The notes beneath the pieces were generated by a model. It worked only from the letters and a program-made list of their open reading frames with translations. It was not told the origin of the DNA and did not search any database. Shown in pieces: positions 1 through 15,100 of a DNA stretch of 64,000 nucleotides. Positions within the stretch are counted from its first letter, which is position 1. Each line of letters opens with the position of its first letter. The stretch spans positions 2,325,841 through 2,389,840 of the forward strand of contig SCFE01000017.1 in the NCBI GenBank assembly GCA_004352715.1. Reading direction: 5' to 3'. The translations under genes and the position numbers were made by a program. This DNA comes from Hofstenia miamia. Its lineage: Eukaryota > Xenacoelomorpha > Acoela.

Positions 1-13
1 TTGGTAAAATATA

Positions 14-54
<41 letters not shown>

Positions 55-384
55 CTTTAGATAACTATTATTTCATAAAATCGAGTTGTGGAACCTTATA
101 TAGCTCCAACTTTACACATAATTTGAAAATAAATATGTGGAGGTCATAAAATATTCCCATATATGAAATGGAGCAAACTAGTCAGATAATTCTCTTAAAA
201 AATGTGAAATAAATGATAAAAACGTTTATTTCAAATTTCAACTGCTTTGTGGGACCTCTGAAATTTGCTTAATTGAGCTAAAAATTTACACACATTATTT
301 TTATACCAATCCACAACTTTTTCCAACACCCCGTATTTAAAATTCAAAAAAGTTGGTCAAACACCCCTAAAACGGCCCACCCTA
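1..384. mobile_element. terminal part of an unclassified repeat ending TAGGGTGGGCC
   Basis: Starts in a (TA)n array (8-50). Non-coding AT-rich sequence follows to 384, where the minus strand reads TAGGGTGGGCCGTTTT. The same 11-bp end opens another repeat at 39958. No coding region was seen. Confidence 0.4.
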
Positions 385-655
385 CTGCACAACCATATCT
401 TATATTGTTACCTTTTATATATGAATCAAGATTGCTGTAACGTAACATTAATCTTAAAATATTAATCTATCGAGTCTAAGAAAATTCAGCTAGTGAAATA
501 TCTCCATCCGTTCACAGCAACGTAGAAAACAAGCCATCTATTTAGCTTAAGCCACTGACTTTGATTAATTGTATGACGCTGTAATAATCACAATAAATTT
601 TTTAAATGAATAAAGTTTTCATACATACAGATACACTTCACATACATTTTTTCAA

Positions 656-1255
656 ATGGAGCTTACGAGTAGATTTTCAGGAGTGGCTGAGGCAATTTTA
701 ACAGATTATGAATCAGGGGAATCAGAGGGCTTATCAAGTGATGACATATTTTGAAAAAATTCTTCAAAATATTCAAGAGATAAGTCTTTGGAAGATGATC
801 AAAAAAGTGGGAATAGTTATATCTAACAAATGAATTGTGGATTATTCAATTTGAAAAATAAACAATTGTATAAATCAAATGTTTATCAAGAAGATGAAGG
901 CGTGTTTTTTGCTTCAACAATGCTTAAAAGTTGAAAATTGCGATTTAGCGGAAAAAAGAAACCTGATATCAATTTTTTCCACAATGAATACAAATTTGGA
1001 TAGTCGCACAGTACGATGGAAACATTCTACGCGTGCACATGGTCAGTTGCAGTGTTTTACAATATGTTAGAGTTTGCTGCTACAAACCCATTGATTATGT
1101 TTTGCAAGGTGTTGATATCGACACCATCTCAACTAATGATAGCTTAATATTTAATGGTATATGAAATTATCGCCATTTAAGTGTTAAATGCACAAGCGGT
1201 AGCGCAACATTTACAAAATTGGTGGGCTGACTTTACCCTATGCGCCTCTTGATTA
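656..1255 (+). pseudogene. piggyBac-like transposase remnant, internally deleted
   Basis: At 656-754 the plus strand reads an acidic N-terminus: SRFSGVAEAILTDY then ESGESEGLSSDD, typical of piggyBac-like transposases. About 960-1110 it jumps to a C-terminal motif, VAVFYNMLEFAATNPLIMF in one frame and TVRWKHSTRAHG in another, resembling the family's R-W-P-x-x-x-F-Y-N-x-x-D block. The catalytic DDD core is missing. Frames shift several times. A TTAA at 1252-1255 could be the right end. The family is inferred from short motifs only. Confidence 0.5.
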
Positions 1256-1341
1256 ATTTCTTAGTTCATTGAAAATTCTATTTATTTTTAGTAAAATTTG
1301 TGTAAACTTAGCAATATTTTTTCAGTAATATTTCAACTTAC

Positions 1342-1557
1342 GGAAATAGGATACAGAAACAAATTCCGGAGGATGAAAATTTATAGATTTTATGTTTACT
1401 GAAACCGTGCAAAAGGCTACATTGCTGCCCTTTGGAGGAAGCGTTACTCCATTGTAACCATCTGTAGCGTTGATGGTCAACTTGCGTACGTTGCCCGATT
1501 CAGTAGAAAGATTGGCAGCAAGTCTCACAATACCAATATAATGTAGTTTCTTATCAT
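1342..1557 (-). CDS. cadherin gene exon 10 (end of repeat 5)
   Basis: Acceptor attttag|ATGATA and donor TTTCC|gtaagt. Phase 1 in, phase 1 out. LTINATDGYN, FCTVSVNIKSINFHPPEF are the closing strand and linker of repeat 5. The next exon was not recognised in 1-1341, so the gene continues to the left of the window. Confidence 0.85.
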
Positions 1558-2765
1558 CTAAAATAAAAAATTAGTCAAACAGAAGGTTACTTAACAAATA
1601 AATTGAATAAGTTAAATGGAACCAGCTCCATTCTAATGTATAATGTTTTAAAAATCTAAAAACAAATGGCTCATTGTATTTAATTATTCAATGTCTTCGA
1701 AATTTCACTTCAATTTGATATCTTGAACAAATTTCCTAGCCAAAACGCAAATTGTAAAAACTCACAATACCTAATAATAGTTAACCCTATTAAGGGATGA
1801 AGTGGGTAAGACCACCGTTTCATATTTTATTCATAGCTCCGGGAAAATTCAATATGTTTGTCTGAAATTTTCTAACTTTTAATATTTATCCATTAAGCAT
1901 ATTTCTGCCAAATTTTAAGGTTTGGGATGTCGATGGCTTTTGTATGAAAATTTTGCCGAAATTTCCTGACAGAAATACCAAAATCTTGCTATTTGAAATG
2001 GCTGTCAATTTCTTGGAGGCTGCGAAAAGTTTGAATACTTTCAAGTATTGCTGCACAGTAAACCCACTGAGACACTGGGTTGATAATAACTTGCAGCTTC
2101 CCTCCCATTGTCAAGTAAAAATCGCAATTTCTTTAACAGGAATATGAGTTTTACCAGAATTGAAAATTTCCCATCATGGCTTACCCAGCATTATGTTGTT
2201 TGCAACATTAGTTCCGAAGAAACAAGGGATGGGTAGTTTTACCCACCCGTTGAATAGGCGGTCCGGGAGCCCACAATTGTATGCAAAATATACTTGAATG
2301 TCAGTTGGCCACTAATAATTTCTTGCATTCCAATGCTGTTGTGGAAATTCAAAATTCAAAATATTTAAATAGCTAACTCCTGCCCCCCCCCACCCAATTG
2401 CTTGGGCGCACAATGGGTCTGACTGTATGACATAGCTTAAAACTTCCACAATAAATAAAGCTGCAATATGAAAATTAGAGCTATACTTGATGCCATTTAG
2501 GGGAAATTTCAATACAACTCACAATTATATAATTACACTTAAAAGGCCGACATTGGGGAGAGACATACTGCATTTCAGCATGTTTGCATTAAAAATATTC
2601 TTAGTTAAGAATGGATTTCCGGGTTGATAGAACTCTCTAGTCTATCGATTTCTATAATTGTTATCAACTTTTCAACTGTAAAAGCTGTTTTAAGATATTC
2701 AACATCTAGTGCATTTCTGATGTCACTTGTTAAAAAAAACACTTCTAAAATGTTTATTGCTTATC

Positions 2766-2801
<36 letters not shown>

Positions 2802-4713
2802 AGGACATCTAATTAATCAGAACGTGACAATTCAAAAAGGTAGAAAATCGTTGAAGGCCCAAATTATAATAATCGAAATTGAAGTACAGTACGTAGGGCG
2901 TAGTATATTTTTTGGATTTGATAAACTAAATAGACTACAAATACAATATTTAGTAAGTAAACTTTAAAAAAGAACAAGAAAATTTATTAAATACTGGTAC
3001 TTTTTATATATTATAATACAAATATGCTTCAAATCAAGTATGTAAAATATAAAATATAAAAATTTAAAACAAAATTTGAATTAACAAAACGTGGCCAATT
3101 TTTTTTGAATTCAGGCAGACTTGTATGTCCATATTTAGCAAAAAAATCCCTTTGAAAAAACATTTCAGAGTGTGTTCAAAGCTCTCTCATACATGTCAGT
3201 TTCTAAATAAACGCTAAGAATTTTGAAACATTTAGAAACATATTTGCGACAAGACTTTCTTGTGCATTTAGAGTAGAAAGAATATGACAGCCCAATAAAA
3301 TCAAACAACGTTGATTTTGCCTCAATGAGATTTCCCCGAGGAAGATTTTTTTAAAATCTCCTAAAGTCTTCATCCTCAAATCTCTCACCTATCTTGATTT
3401 ATGAATGTTTGAAAGCCAAAAATCCAGCTATGTAATATCAAATGACCATTTCTTTAAAGTCCCTTGTAGTGCGAATATAAAATAAATTGTCAATAAAACA
3501 CATTATTTTCATCTATTGAGAGGTGACGAAATATTTTTAGTAGCAATCATTTCACAGATTTCAAGACTGTTTAAGAGATTGCAAATAGAATCAATTTTAT
3601 GACTAATGATAATATCAGAGTAGGAAATATAAAAATTGGATCCGGCCATGTGTCTATACTATAATTTAAAATATTCAAAACTTCACACACCTTATCAAAT
3701 TGAAATTGACAGGTATTAGAATATAACAGAAATAATGCCACAACACACTTAGGTTCTCTGTGTAAAAAACGAATCTTGATTGCGAGAACTGTTTTACCAT
3801 TAATATTCGGTTTATCTAGAGCCCTTACAAATAAATGCCCACCAACATGCCTAATAGATGGCTTGATCAATTACAATTAGAACCTGTTTTTGACATTCAC
3901 TTAGACTTTCACACAAATTATTTCTTCAGTATCTAAACTTATTTTTGAAAAATACCTTTGAATAGATCTTATACTTGGTAGAGACAAAAATCCTCTCAAA
4001 TTACGGTATGCCACACGAGAAGCTGCTGCAAATTGGATAGATTTTACCAAAACATCGGGATGGTGAACATACCTAGGTTGAACTGCTAAACACTTTAGCT
4101 GATCCTTAATAAACCCCAAATTTGAATTGTCAACGTGTTGTAGAGTCTCTACGGAAAGACAAAACTTTTCTATCAAAGCTCCGTCATTTACTTCAAAATT
4201 ATGACCGAAGTTTAAGATTTCTGCCAACTGACTAAAACTGTATATTTCTAAAGATCGACTATGTTTCATAAGATGTTTGCAATAAGAGAGAAGGATTTCA
4301 CCATCTTTTATAAAATTCGGAAAGTAATATATGGTCGTCAATACTTTTTACGTACATTGAGAATATAGTTTTACGTAAATCACTGTTAATGTCAATTTTA
4401 TAAATATATCGACAATCTATTCCTGATACGTTATCCTTTTCCATATTATCGATCCATCCAAATCGGAAAAATGCTTTAAAATGCTATCTCGATTTGCAAT
4501 ACAATCATTATCGCGAAAGCTTTATTGTATTTTGTCATCCAAATTATCTCCTTGTGTTTCTAATTTAACTGAAATAACTTTAGCACTGTTTCATTCTTTA
4601 GAATTTGTTTGTCGAAAGCAAGAACTTGGAAAATTGGAAATTGAAGGTGGATCTATTTTGGGAAGGGTATCTTCTATTATATCTTTTCAACTAACAATTT
4701 AGTGGCCAGTGTT

Positions 4714-4752
<39 letters not shown>

Positions 4753-7700
4753 CATAATAAAATTAACATTTATTTACGATTACTTCACAAACCTGTGTAG
4801 CTCTCATTTAAGACAGTTTCAATTTGAAATTCAGATTTAGTTTTTTGAATGCCTACTATTCCATATTTCACTTGTCCATGTACACCTGCATCCTTGTCAG
4901 TTGCAGAAATCTAAAAATCCAATAATTGATTTTTCAAATATTTAATAAGTATTCATTAAAAAATAATTTAAAAATTGCAAATTGAGAAAAATTCACAAAT
5001 CGATCTATTTAAACACACCCTGAAAACTTCAGATCCGATTTTTAAATCTTCTGGAATAACTGGATTCAGATTTACACAGCCTGAAAATTCAGGCTTGTAA
5101 GTATTTTCTTCATGAACATTGATGACAAGAAATGTAAAATTGTTATAATGGCTGTCTTCTGGAGGTTTGGAAGTATCATCTGTAGCACGAATGGTCAAAT
5201 TGTAAGGTGGTTCCAGTCTTAATTGACCTTTGTTCTTTAGTTTTACAATACCTAAATGTGCAGATTTCAACCTAAATTATAAGTATGTTTATTTTACTAA
5301 TCTATTTCACAATATATTGGAAGTTTTCATTAATCGTTTTAAACTACAATTGTATTTCTGTTACTCCCAACAGTGAAGTTTCCGTAAGCAAATAATTATT
5401 CCACAATAATTTCCACAGTAAATGAACCGTTAAAATACTCTGATAGGGGAATGGTAAATATTAGTTCTTCACAAGTGAATCAGAAATGAGAAACGACACT
5501 AGCCAAAATATTACTTAAATGGAATTGATTTTGTATATATACGATTGGGATGGTATATGACTGCATTCCTAGGAATTTGTGTAGAACTGTAAGACTTGAT
5601 CAATAATCTCCTGGAGATAGTATAATTGTAATATTAATACTGCTTACAAATACCTATATGAAATATGAACAAGTGCATTTAAAGTGAGTTTTGAAAAAAG
5701 ATTGGTAAAACGCACGTTTTCATCACACAAATGAAATGAAAATGGGAGCTAATGAAAAACAAACGTGATTAAATTTCATTTATAAATCGAAATTATGTGC
5801 AGCATTGAAGAATGATGTATGAAAGGTAACGACATATAATGATGTACTACGACTTCATGCAGTGAATTACATTCTTTAACAGAATGTTGCAAAAGGGGAA
5901 ATGCATGGGTACAACATTGACATGCAAGCACATACTTCCACAGTGTTTCATATTATAAAGCATACATGATAGTCTACCCCTAAATAAATATTCAGAATAT
6001 GATATATGGCTTTGAACATCAAAAAATACAAAGAATTTCCCATGAGAAAGGTCCAAGTTGTTGTAAGAACCTTCATTGATAGGCTAAACATGATGCTTAA
6101 AGTGCAGAAAATTACGATCTGAATTCGCATGCCGTAAAGTGCAATTAATATGCGCAGTCAAGGATTGAAAACCGCTGTAGAAGCACAAATTGTAATCAAA
6201 AGCCTCCAACATTTGCACAAATATCAACAATAGAACGTAAATAATTATATTCAATAATACATCAAAATAACTTCAGTGAAGGACGCTGAGGCTAAAATTG
6301 TAAATCCCATTTTTTCAAAATCTTTTAAATTTAGAAAAATACATGCATCAAGATTTCATGTGTTATTTATAGTTGTTATTAGAAAGTCCGACATTGATAT
6401 TGCCTTTCGAACTTTAGAAATTTCAGAACCATAAGAATATCAGAGTCCATCACTGATTCCGAAGCCTAAATTAACTAGAAAATTTTGCAAGGCAATTTGT
6501 TTTAAACATTAACACCAATTGTTTAATCGTGTTAATTAAATATTTCTTCAGGCATTGGTCAAAGCATTATATTTGTTGGTAAGCTAAAAATGATTACACT
6601 TTGCATGCGTCAGAAATTCTTTAAAACATTTCCAATCAAACAAAGCCCAACAAAATTGGCTAGCTAATAAAGGCGTTTAACACCTACATGCGCTGAAAAG
6701 AAGAAATTTACAATATATAGAAGAACATCCATGCGAAAATTGAGTGACCTACCAGTATTATCTAAAATGTGTCAATTATAGTTAATACAGTCGAAAGCAA
6801 AATACTCACAAAGGGACACTCGGTTTAGTGTCACGCAAACTACCATATTATAAAATTGCACAGTTATACATTATTATACTTTTATGGACGTTAAGTGAGT
6901 AGTAGGAAGAGATTTGTATGAAAACTACAATGTAAGTAAACTTACATCAATAAGTATAAATGTGCATTAAAAGGAAAAACTGTTAGTAAAGTAATAACTA
7001 ATTTAAAATCATGCTAATAGTGGTTAGGTAAATGGAGAAAACAAAAATATTTCAACTCAAAAACATCTACAAATCCCTTTAGCACGCAAAGATGCAACNA
7101 TATGCGCAGTCAAGGATTGAAAACCGCTGTAGAAGCACAAATTGTAATCAAAAGCCTCCAACATTTGCACAAATATCAACAATAGAACGTAAATAATTAT
7201 ATTCAATAATACATCAAAATAACTTCAGTGAAGGACGCTGAGGCTAAAATTGTAAATCCCATTTTTTCAAAATCTTTTAAATTTAGAAAAATACATGCAT
7301 CAAGATTTCATGTGTTATTTATAGTTGTTATTAGAAAGTCCGACATTGATATTGCCTTTCGAACTTTAGAAATTTCAGAACCATAAGAATATCAGAGTCC
7401 ATCACTGATTCCGAAGCCTAAATTAACTAGAAAATTTTGCAAGGCAATTTGTTTTAAACATTAACACCAATTGTTTAATCGTGTTAATTAAATATTTCTT
7501 CAGGCATTGGTCAAAGCATTATATTTGTTGGTAAGCTAAAAATGATTACACTTTGCATGCGTCAGAAATTCTTTAAAACATTTCCAATCAAACAAAGCCC
7601 AACAAAATTGGCTAGCTAATAAAGGCGTTTAACACCTACATGCGCTGAAAAGAAGAAATTTACAATATATAGAAGAACATCCATGCGAAAATTGAGTGAC

Positions 7701-10700
7701 CTACCAGTATTATCTAAAATGTGTCAATTATAGTTAATACAGTCGAAAGCAAAATACTCACAAAGGGACACTCGGTTTAGTGTCACGCAAACTACCATAT
7801 TATAAAATTGCACAGTTATACATTATTATACTTTTATGGACGTTAAGTGAGTAGTAGGAAGAGATTTGTATGAAAACTACAATGTAAGTAAACTTACATC
7901 AATAAGTATAAATGTGCATTAAAAGGAAAAACTGTTAGTAAAGTAATAACTAATTTAAAATCATGCTAATAGTGGTTAGGTAAATGGAGAAAACAAAAAT
8001 ATTTCAACTCAAAAACATCTACAAATCCCTTTAGCACGCAAAGATGCAACAATTGGCAAGCAGGTACATTAAAATCTAAATTTGTCAATAAACAGCATAT
8101 ACTACTAAATGTAATTGGTTGTATTCCGCAAATCAATGTCTATGTTCATGAATGTAGATCTTATTATTACTCACGATTTTGTTAACCCTATCATAGTTGG
8201 AAGCAAATCAGGTGGGAAATTTCGTCTCAAAATTTAACAGTTCAAATGTGGTTATTGAGAACACTAACATATAATCTTGGTATACGCGTAATGTTATAAT
8301 GCTATACATAGTTTTGGTTTTATGCCAAGGTTTCTGGATATTTCGATGTGAATAAGTTTCTTGTGCCTCGTTCTGAATAATTGGATAGGTGCAGAATATC
8401 ATTCTCATCAGCTTCGCCGGCATGGATAGGGCCCAGAAAACATTTGCATGTGGCCGACAAAAAAATTGAGTCTACTTAATAGAACAAACAAAATAGAATA
8501 CTGCAATAGAAAAAATTGCGGGTTTGAATGGCTCAGGCCGTCCAAACATGACGCCACTTCCAAGACCTCTAGACTCAAGTCTAACCCTGCTAACATACAA
8601 TATTTAAGGTTTCGCAAATTCAAAAAATGTTGCAAAGAATTAGTATATATTTTTATGGCTCTGTAAATCAGTATTTTGCAAATTATTGAACACAAAAGTA
8701 AATAAAAATGATATAAATACCTGTTTGACTAACTATTTCAAAAGGATGATTCGATGTGTCGTGGAAATAGTACTTGATTTCTTGCTTTAGACCATCAGGA
8801 TCAAAAGCATCGACTTTGGCAATAATCGTGTCTGTGGTAATGGATTCAGAAACATTTGCATTATAGTATCCCTAAATTAGAGTTAAAATCTAGTTGAAGA
8901 TTGCATTTTTGTTTTCATTTTTAGAAGTTTGCATGGTTCTCAAAAACCGAACCTTATTTTTGTAAGTGTTGATGAAGACTGGTGCTTGGTTGTTAGCATT
9001 TTCAACAAAAATCTTCACCACACTTTTGCCAGACTTCGGGGGATTTCCACGATCAGTAGCAGTAATCTAAAAACAATTATATTTCAAGATTTACTATTAT
9101 TATTTTTAGCGCTTCATTAAACACGAACGCGCAATTGGGACGAAATAATAAAGTGCTATCTCCATTCGTGTTCAACGATTTGGAAGTTTTAAGCTGTGAC
9201 AAGACACCGCCACTAATATTTGAAGAAATAATAAACATTTAAACATTTAATATAATTTTGTTTTGCAACTAAATTCCTAGAATTGTTATCGAGAGAGCAG
9301 TTACATTCATATAATCAGTATTTGTTGATTTAGTATGCCTTCTTCCCACAATCTGTCACACATTAAATATATATAAATTCAGATCAGAAAAAATCGAAGC
9401 TTTTTCTCGCTACTAAATATATACATATATATACATGTATATGTATGTAGGGCAGTCAGAAAAAGCTTAGGTAACTTTTTAAATTTAGCGTTTGATCATT
9501 CCAATAGCGTAGAATTTGATTTCTTAAAAAGTAGACCTCTCTCTAAGCTAGAAAATTCACAAAAATTTCTAGAACATCTAAAGATTTACAAAATTCTCAA
9601 AATTTTTGAAAATTCTAAGAATACTGTTGAAATTAAAGTTTAAAAAAACAAAGTACCTACATCTAGTATCACTGATTGTGTCAGAAACGCTATATTATTA
9701 ACTATTCATATTGTATGTACTAAATACGCGCTGTTTTGCCTTCAATTCTGCAGGCAATATTCTTGGGCATGTTAGAAAAGTTTTTCAACAGTTGTTAGCG
9801 AATATAAATTATGTCAAATGTATGTTCATAGTTCCTCCTGATACAAGAAAAAATGAATTAAAAAATACGTAGATTACATGGTTTTCTATTGGAATTTAAA
9901 CTTTAGTTAAAATACAGCATAAGTAATATACAGCATATACAATCCGACACATAAAGTTAAGCACAAAAATATATTAAAAAATTTAACAAAAATGAAAATG
10001 TGGAAATTTGAAAATTAAAGGGCCTTGTTAATATTTGTTTGGAAGCCACACTGACCTGTCTGCACTCTTGAATCTTCAAACTGGAGAAATAACTAAGTTC
10101 TGGAACATAGTGATGCTCATTCCATGAAATAATAACATTTTAATTATTTCCCTAAATCTTTATTACTCTATGAGCGCTATTTCCGAACTTTACACTTAAG
10201 TATACCAACAGAGGTTTTCTAGGGAGTTGCATTCCGGCCTTTGATCAATCCATTCGAGGCTCCAATCGATGCCAAGAAGACCCAGCGTCGTGACATATAA
10301 CCAACATTTCGAGGAAACTGACTTGTAAGAGGAGGCACAACTCTCCCGTATCAGAACGAATTCATTTCTCATTTCGTTAAAATAACAGAACATTCATTCC
10401 AACCCCGTTGTAGGGCCAAAAGGAAATTATGTCCATGCTTTAAAGAGGATCTTATGTATTGCACAAGAATGATTGGTGTTTAGCTTAGAAAACTCTCGCT
10501 TGCTGAATGCCGCTTCATCACTTCATAAAACTTTTTTCCTCAAAATATGTCATGCTAAGAACATGCGCTTCGTGCAATGGAACCTTTTCAACGTTTGAAA
10601 TGGTCTCATTATTGCAATAAGCCTACAGATACTGTCTTTAATTTAGAGTGCGATTCTCGAGATGGATTTTCCAGCACAGTGCATTTTAGTTTATATTTGT

Positions 10701-12112
10701 CTGTTCAATTAGCAGGTTCTTCCACTCACATGGTTATTTCTCTTTGAAACTCCCTTCACCTAGACCAACTGTAGAATTGAAGTGTATTTTGTCCATAATC
10801 TTTAGAGATACCCAAATGAACAGATATTTCTCTACTTGACGCAGTTTGACAATATGATCTTTAATAGCTGAATCAAAGTTCATATTTTTATCCATTTTTG
10901 AACAGTAAATGTTCATTAGTTTAACGCAAGTAAATTACGTTGGAGTGAATGATGAAATTTTCTACAGGCTTTGGTCACAACTAAGCTCATGTAAAGTCTT
11001 CTTTTATAAGAGAAAGCGTGAGAAAATTTTGTATTTTGTGTCGGACTTTAGTTAGATGTACCAATGGCCTACTGAATAAATACCACCTTGAACCTTATAA
11101 AAAATCGCTTTAAAAGATACGATTAGTCTTAAATTGTCAAATATCTGGGCTTCTTAGGTCCTAGATAAGTTTCATACTTAAATGATTTTAGATGTCCTAA
11201 GGCAGTGAAAAGTTTGTCTATTGTTATACTAGAAAATAGCCAAAATCAAATTGCGTTTTAAATTCCAATATATTTAATTCTTAAGTTAAAATATCTTACT
11301 ATCTTGGATCCTTCTTCTAATGCTTTTGTAAACGTTTCTAAGGAATACATAAATTTAAAGCTTATCTTTTAGAAAATTCAATTTTTGTTTTTGATATGCG
11401 ATCATGTTCAATGTATTCTTGTAACAATGTTTTTGTATAAATACAAATAATAATTTTTGAGTCTCTATTTGAAATTTTGAGAAGACATTTCTTTTTATTT
11501 TACAAAGTTCTATAACCACATTATTGAAACGAGCTTTATTTCTTCAAATGCAGTGTTGCTTTGTAACGGCACTCTTCATCGAATTACAATGAACTATCAC
11601 TTTTCGTCTTCGTCACACTCATTACATAATGAAGACTTCAATGATAAAACAAGTAAAACAAGCAATTGTCCCAAAAGTTTAGGACAAAGAAAAACCTACA
11701 GAGGTTTTGAAAAACAATGTCGACTTTAGTAAGTAGACAACAAAAATTGCAGAATTATTAATTGCAAATTTCACAAGTAGGGAAATATAGTTGGCAAAGA
11801 AATAAAAACTAGAATAAATCGCAACACCAACGAAATGAAAAACTTGCCTTTTTGGGTTACCGATGTTGTAAAACAAACCAATTTGTTTGAACAAAACAGA
11901 ACTGTATGATTTGTAGAATTAGAAAATTAAGACTTAAAGCCTTGTATTCTTTTCTGGTTTTAATTAGAAACACAATAAAGTGAGAGCAATACAAATTTGT
12001 TTTGACCTCAAGTAAGCTGTGAAAACAAGATGTTATCTGGATGGTCATTTTTACTCAAAGGTTCATCAAATCCATTATGCCATGTGAAAAAAAACTGTAA
12101 ATCGTACATATG

Positions 12113-12144
<32 letters not shown>

Positions 12145-15100
12145 NNNNNNNNNNNNNNNNNNNNNNNNNNNNNNNNNNNNNNNNNNNNNNNNNNNNNNNN
12201 NNNNNNNNNNNNNNNNNNNNNNNNNNNNNNNNNNNNNNNNNNNNNNNNNNNNNNNNNNNNNNNNNNNNNNNNNNNNNNNNNNNNNNNNNNNNNNNNNNNN
12301 NNATATATATATAGGCGTACCTCAAACAAATATTTTTGATGTTCATAAGATAATTTTTTTTCCAACTTTATCATTCCATCATTGTCAATGATGAAGTGAT
12401 CATCTGATGAAGAATATGTGACTTCGTTATTTGGTGATGTTCCATCACAGTCTTTTGCACTAACTAAATCAAAGCTGAAAATGTAAATAACAAATAAAAC
12501 TAAATGAAATTCCCTCGAAAACATGTTAAATTCTTATTAAAGAAAAGCTTCTTTTTCAGAAATAACAAAATTATATAAATATAAAGAGTGGAGTAATTTG
12601 AAACTTCAAAAATAGATTGCCAAATAGAAGCAGGAATTGAAAGAATTTCAACATCACTTTTATCAGTGCGTCGTACTAAAAAATATTTTGAATTCCGATT
12701 GAAAGCTTTATCAATTTTTATATTGTCAAATGTATTTTTTATTCTTAATATCATTTCAAAAAATTTAAAATATCATTAGCATATATTATTAAGGTTTCCC
12801 AATTCGGTTAGAACTTTTTATTTAATTCAACCTTGAAGAATTTCACTGTAGAGGGGAGTCGCCTCAGAAACGTTCTTCACGTAGAGTAGCTGATCAAACA
12901 CTGGGGTACAGTCGTTACTATCTTCAAGTGTAACCCATATCTAATTCAAACGTTTAAAATCATAGCCGTTTCTCGATATATGCTCTTAAAAATCAAAGAA
13001 GTGGGTATAATCCCAAATATGTTATTATAAAACAGCATTTTTTACGAAAAGAAACTAGTACCTTTCCTTGATTAGTAAGGCCTTCGGGTGACTCTTCTGA
13101 AATGAAGCCAATCAATTCGAAGAGATTGGTGCCGCTTGCCGACACTGTTTCGTAGTCCAATGATGCCTGTAGCGTCAACCAGCCAGTGTCATGGTCGATT
13201 TTGAAGGCATTGGAAGGGGCGGATACTGCACTCACGTAATAATGCATCTTAAAATCACTGAAGGAAACTCCAACAATTTGTCCTATTCTAAATTTAAAAT
13301 CTCAGATCAATTTTAATATTTTATTAAAATTGAATATTCAATAACTCAGTACTATTTACTTGGAAACGCCAATAACTGCATGTGACCATTAAGATTAGGA
13401 TGGCGGTTTGAGAAAACACTCTTCATTTTAAAGTTTCACTCAAAAATGAAAAATTTTCAAATATAAAAATTCAATAAGAAGAATATTCGGACATAGAACC
13501 TGATTTATGATCTATGAATTCATAATGAAAGAAAATTTGAGCTTTGGTCGAAACGACGAACATCCGTAATTCTAATGTTAAATTTCATTTAACAATTTTT
13601 TTTCACAGGAGGAACAAAAGAAAAATTTACATTCTAAGTATCATTTAACAATATTACACTAATTACCACCTGGTGGCCAGTGACCCTATCACTAAAACTG
13701 TTTTGTAGGGCTATAAAAGTGATAGCAATATTGTATTCAAGCATAATGCCGATATCACAACTAATTTTGAAAGTAAGCAATTAAGTGGGAAACTTTTAAT
13801 GACCTTACAAAGCTTATTTACATTGCAAATGAGAAAGGATTCAGTGATCTTCTTTGCATATTGCAGTGTCCATGTAATACATATTTCAACAGTTTTAGTG
13901 TTTTGTGGACCTGAACACTGTCTGCAATGATCGCTTTCTTGATTGAGATGACCCTCTTGAGGAAAAGGCAGTAGCTGTAAAAAATAAAGGGATACACATA
14001 TAAAAGGATTGTCACTTGATGCTGGGATAAGCAATCATAGCATAGCCGAAGGGCGTTGAGGATTTAGTGTAAAGTATATGACAAAATAGTGAAAGGCGGC
14101 TATATTTAACCAGGGCCTTCTTTAATACACGGCCCGGTTATCTGCAGTAACGCACAAAAGTTTGGGGGCCGAAGACAAAAATAGTAAAACATTACAAAAC
14201 ATTGTTAATTTTTCATAACATCAAATATATCAATTGTAAATACATAGTGCACATATAATAACAAACAAAATCAACTTTGGCAAATATATGATATTATTTC
14301 AATTATGCTTTAAACGTTTGTTTTTCTTAAAAACTTTCACAGAGTCTTTACGTTTAGTATCCTTAAAGGCATTTTGCCGGTTGTTGAAAAAAATATTAAC
14401 TATGCTTGACAATGCAACACTACAAGCTTTCAATGCATGATCATGACAATAAAACACTGGTGCCTTTGACATTCTTTCCTTTAAACTCCTGACAGTTGTT
14501 TGTCGTAGATCATCAAGCAGTCTCAATTCATTGAAGTTGGCTTTGAGTAAAGAAAAGCCTTGAATAACGAAGTTAGGCAATTAAATTGATGGCATTCGTA
14601 ATCCTCCACGATTCATTTGCTCCAGATAGATATGGAATGACTTCCATTTAATAACTCTTGGCAACATCCACATGAAAACATGCTGTCCAGCTTATTCACT
14701 ATATAACCACTAATGTACAATGACACTTCTTCCTCATCTTCATTCAATTCGTCACCATCCAATAATGTAATGCCTGTTTCATTTTTGTTGGATTCCAGAC
14801 AGTTACTTAGCCCACTAAGAGAAAAATTCTTCAAAATTTGGATAATTTTTATTATTTTTTCTGAGCTGTTACATTCGTAAAGGGATATCAGAAACCTTCC
14901 GCCAGACATTTGGCGGTATTGCCCAAATCTTCGTTCAAGAGGATCAGTTTGTAAACGAGACGTTAAAACATATTCAAATCCATTTTCAAGAAGCTCAATA
15001 CACAATGTTGAAATAGATGATGCGGAAAATTGAAGTGAATTTAAAGTTTGTGTTGAAAATCCAGATCTGTTACTAGATTTCCACTGTTCAATCCACTTTG

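Noticed and set aside
8448-8666. tRNA-like B box (GGGTTTGAATGGCTC) suggesting a SINE
   Set aside because: No A box at the right distance and no poly-A or target duplication found.
12464-12524. A second signal-peptide-like start (MFSREFHLVLFVIYIF) before cadherin exon 5
   Set aside because: It is intron sequence. The in-frame link to exon 4 uses the AG at 12464-12465, and the sequence before it is an AT-rich pyrimidine tract.
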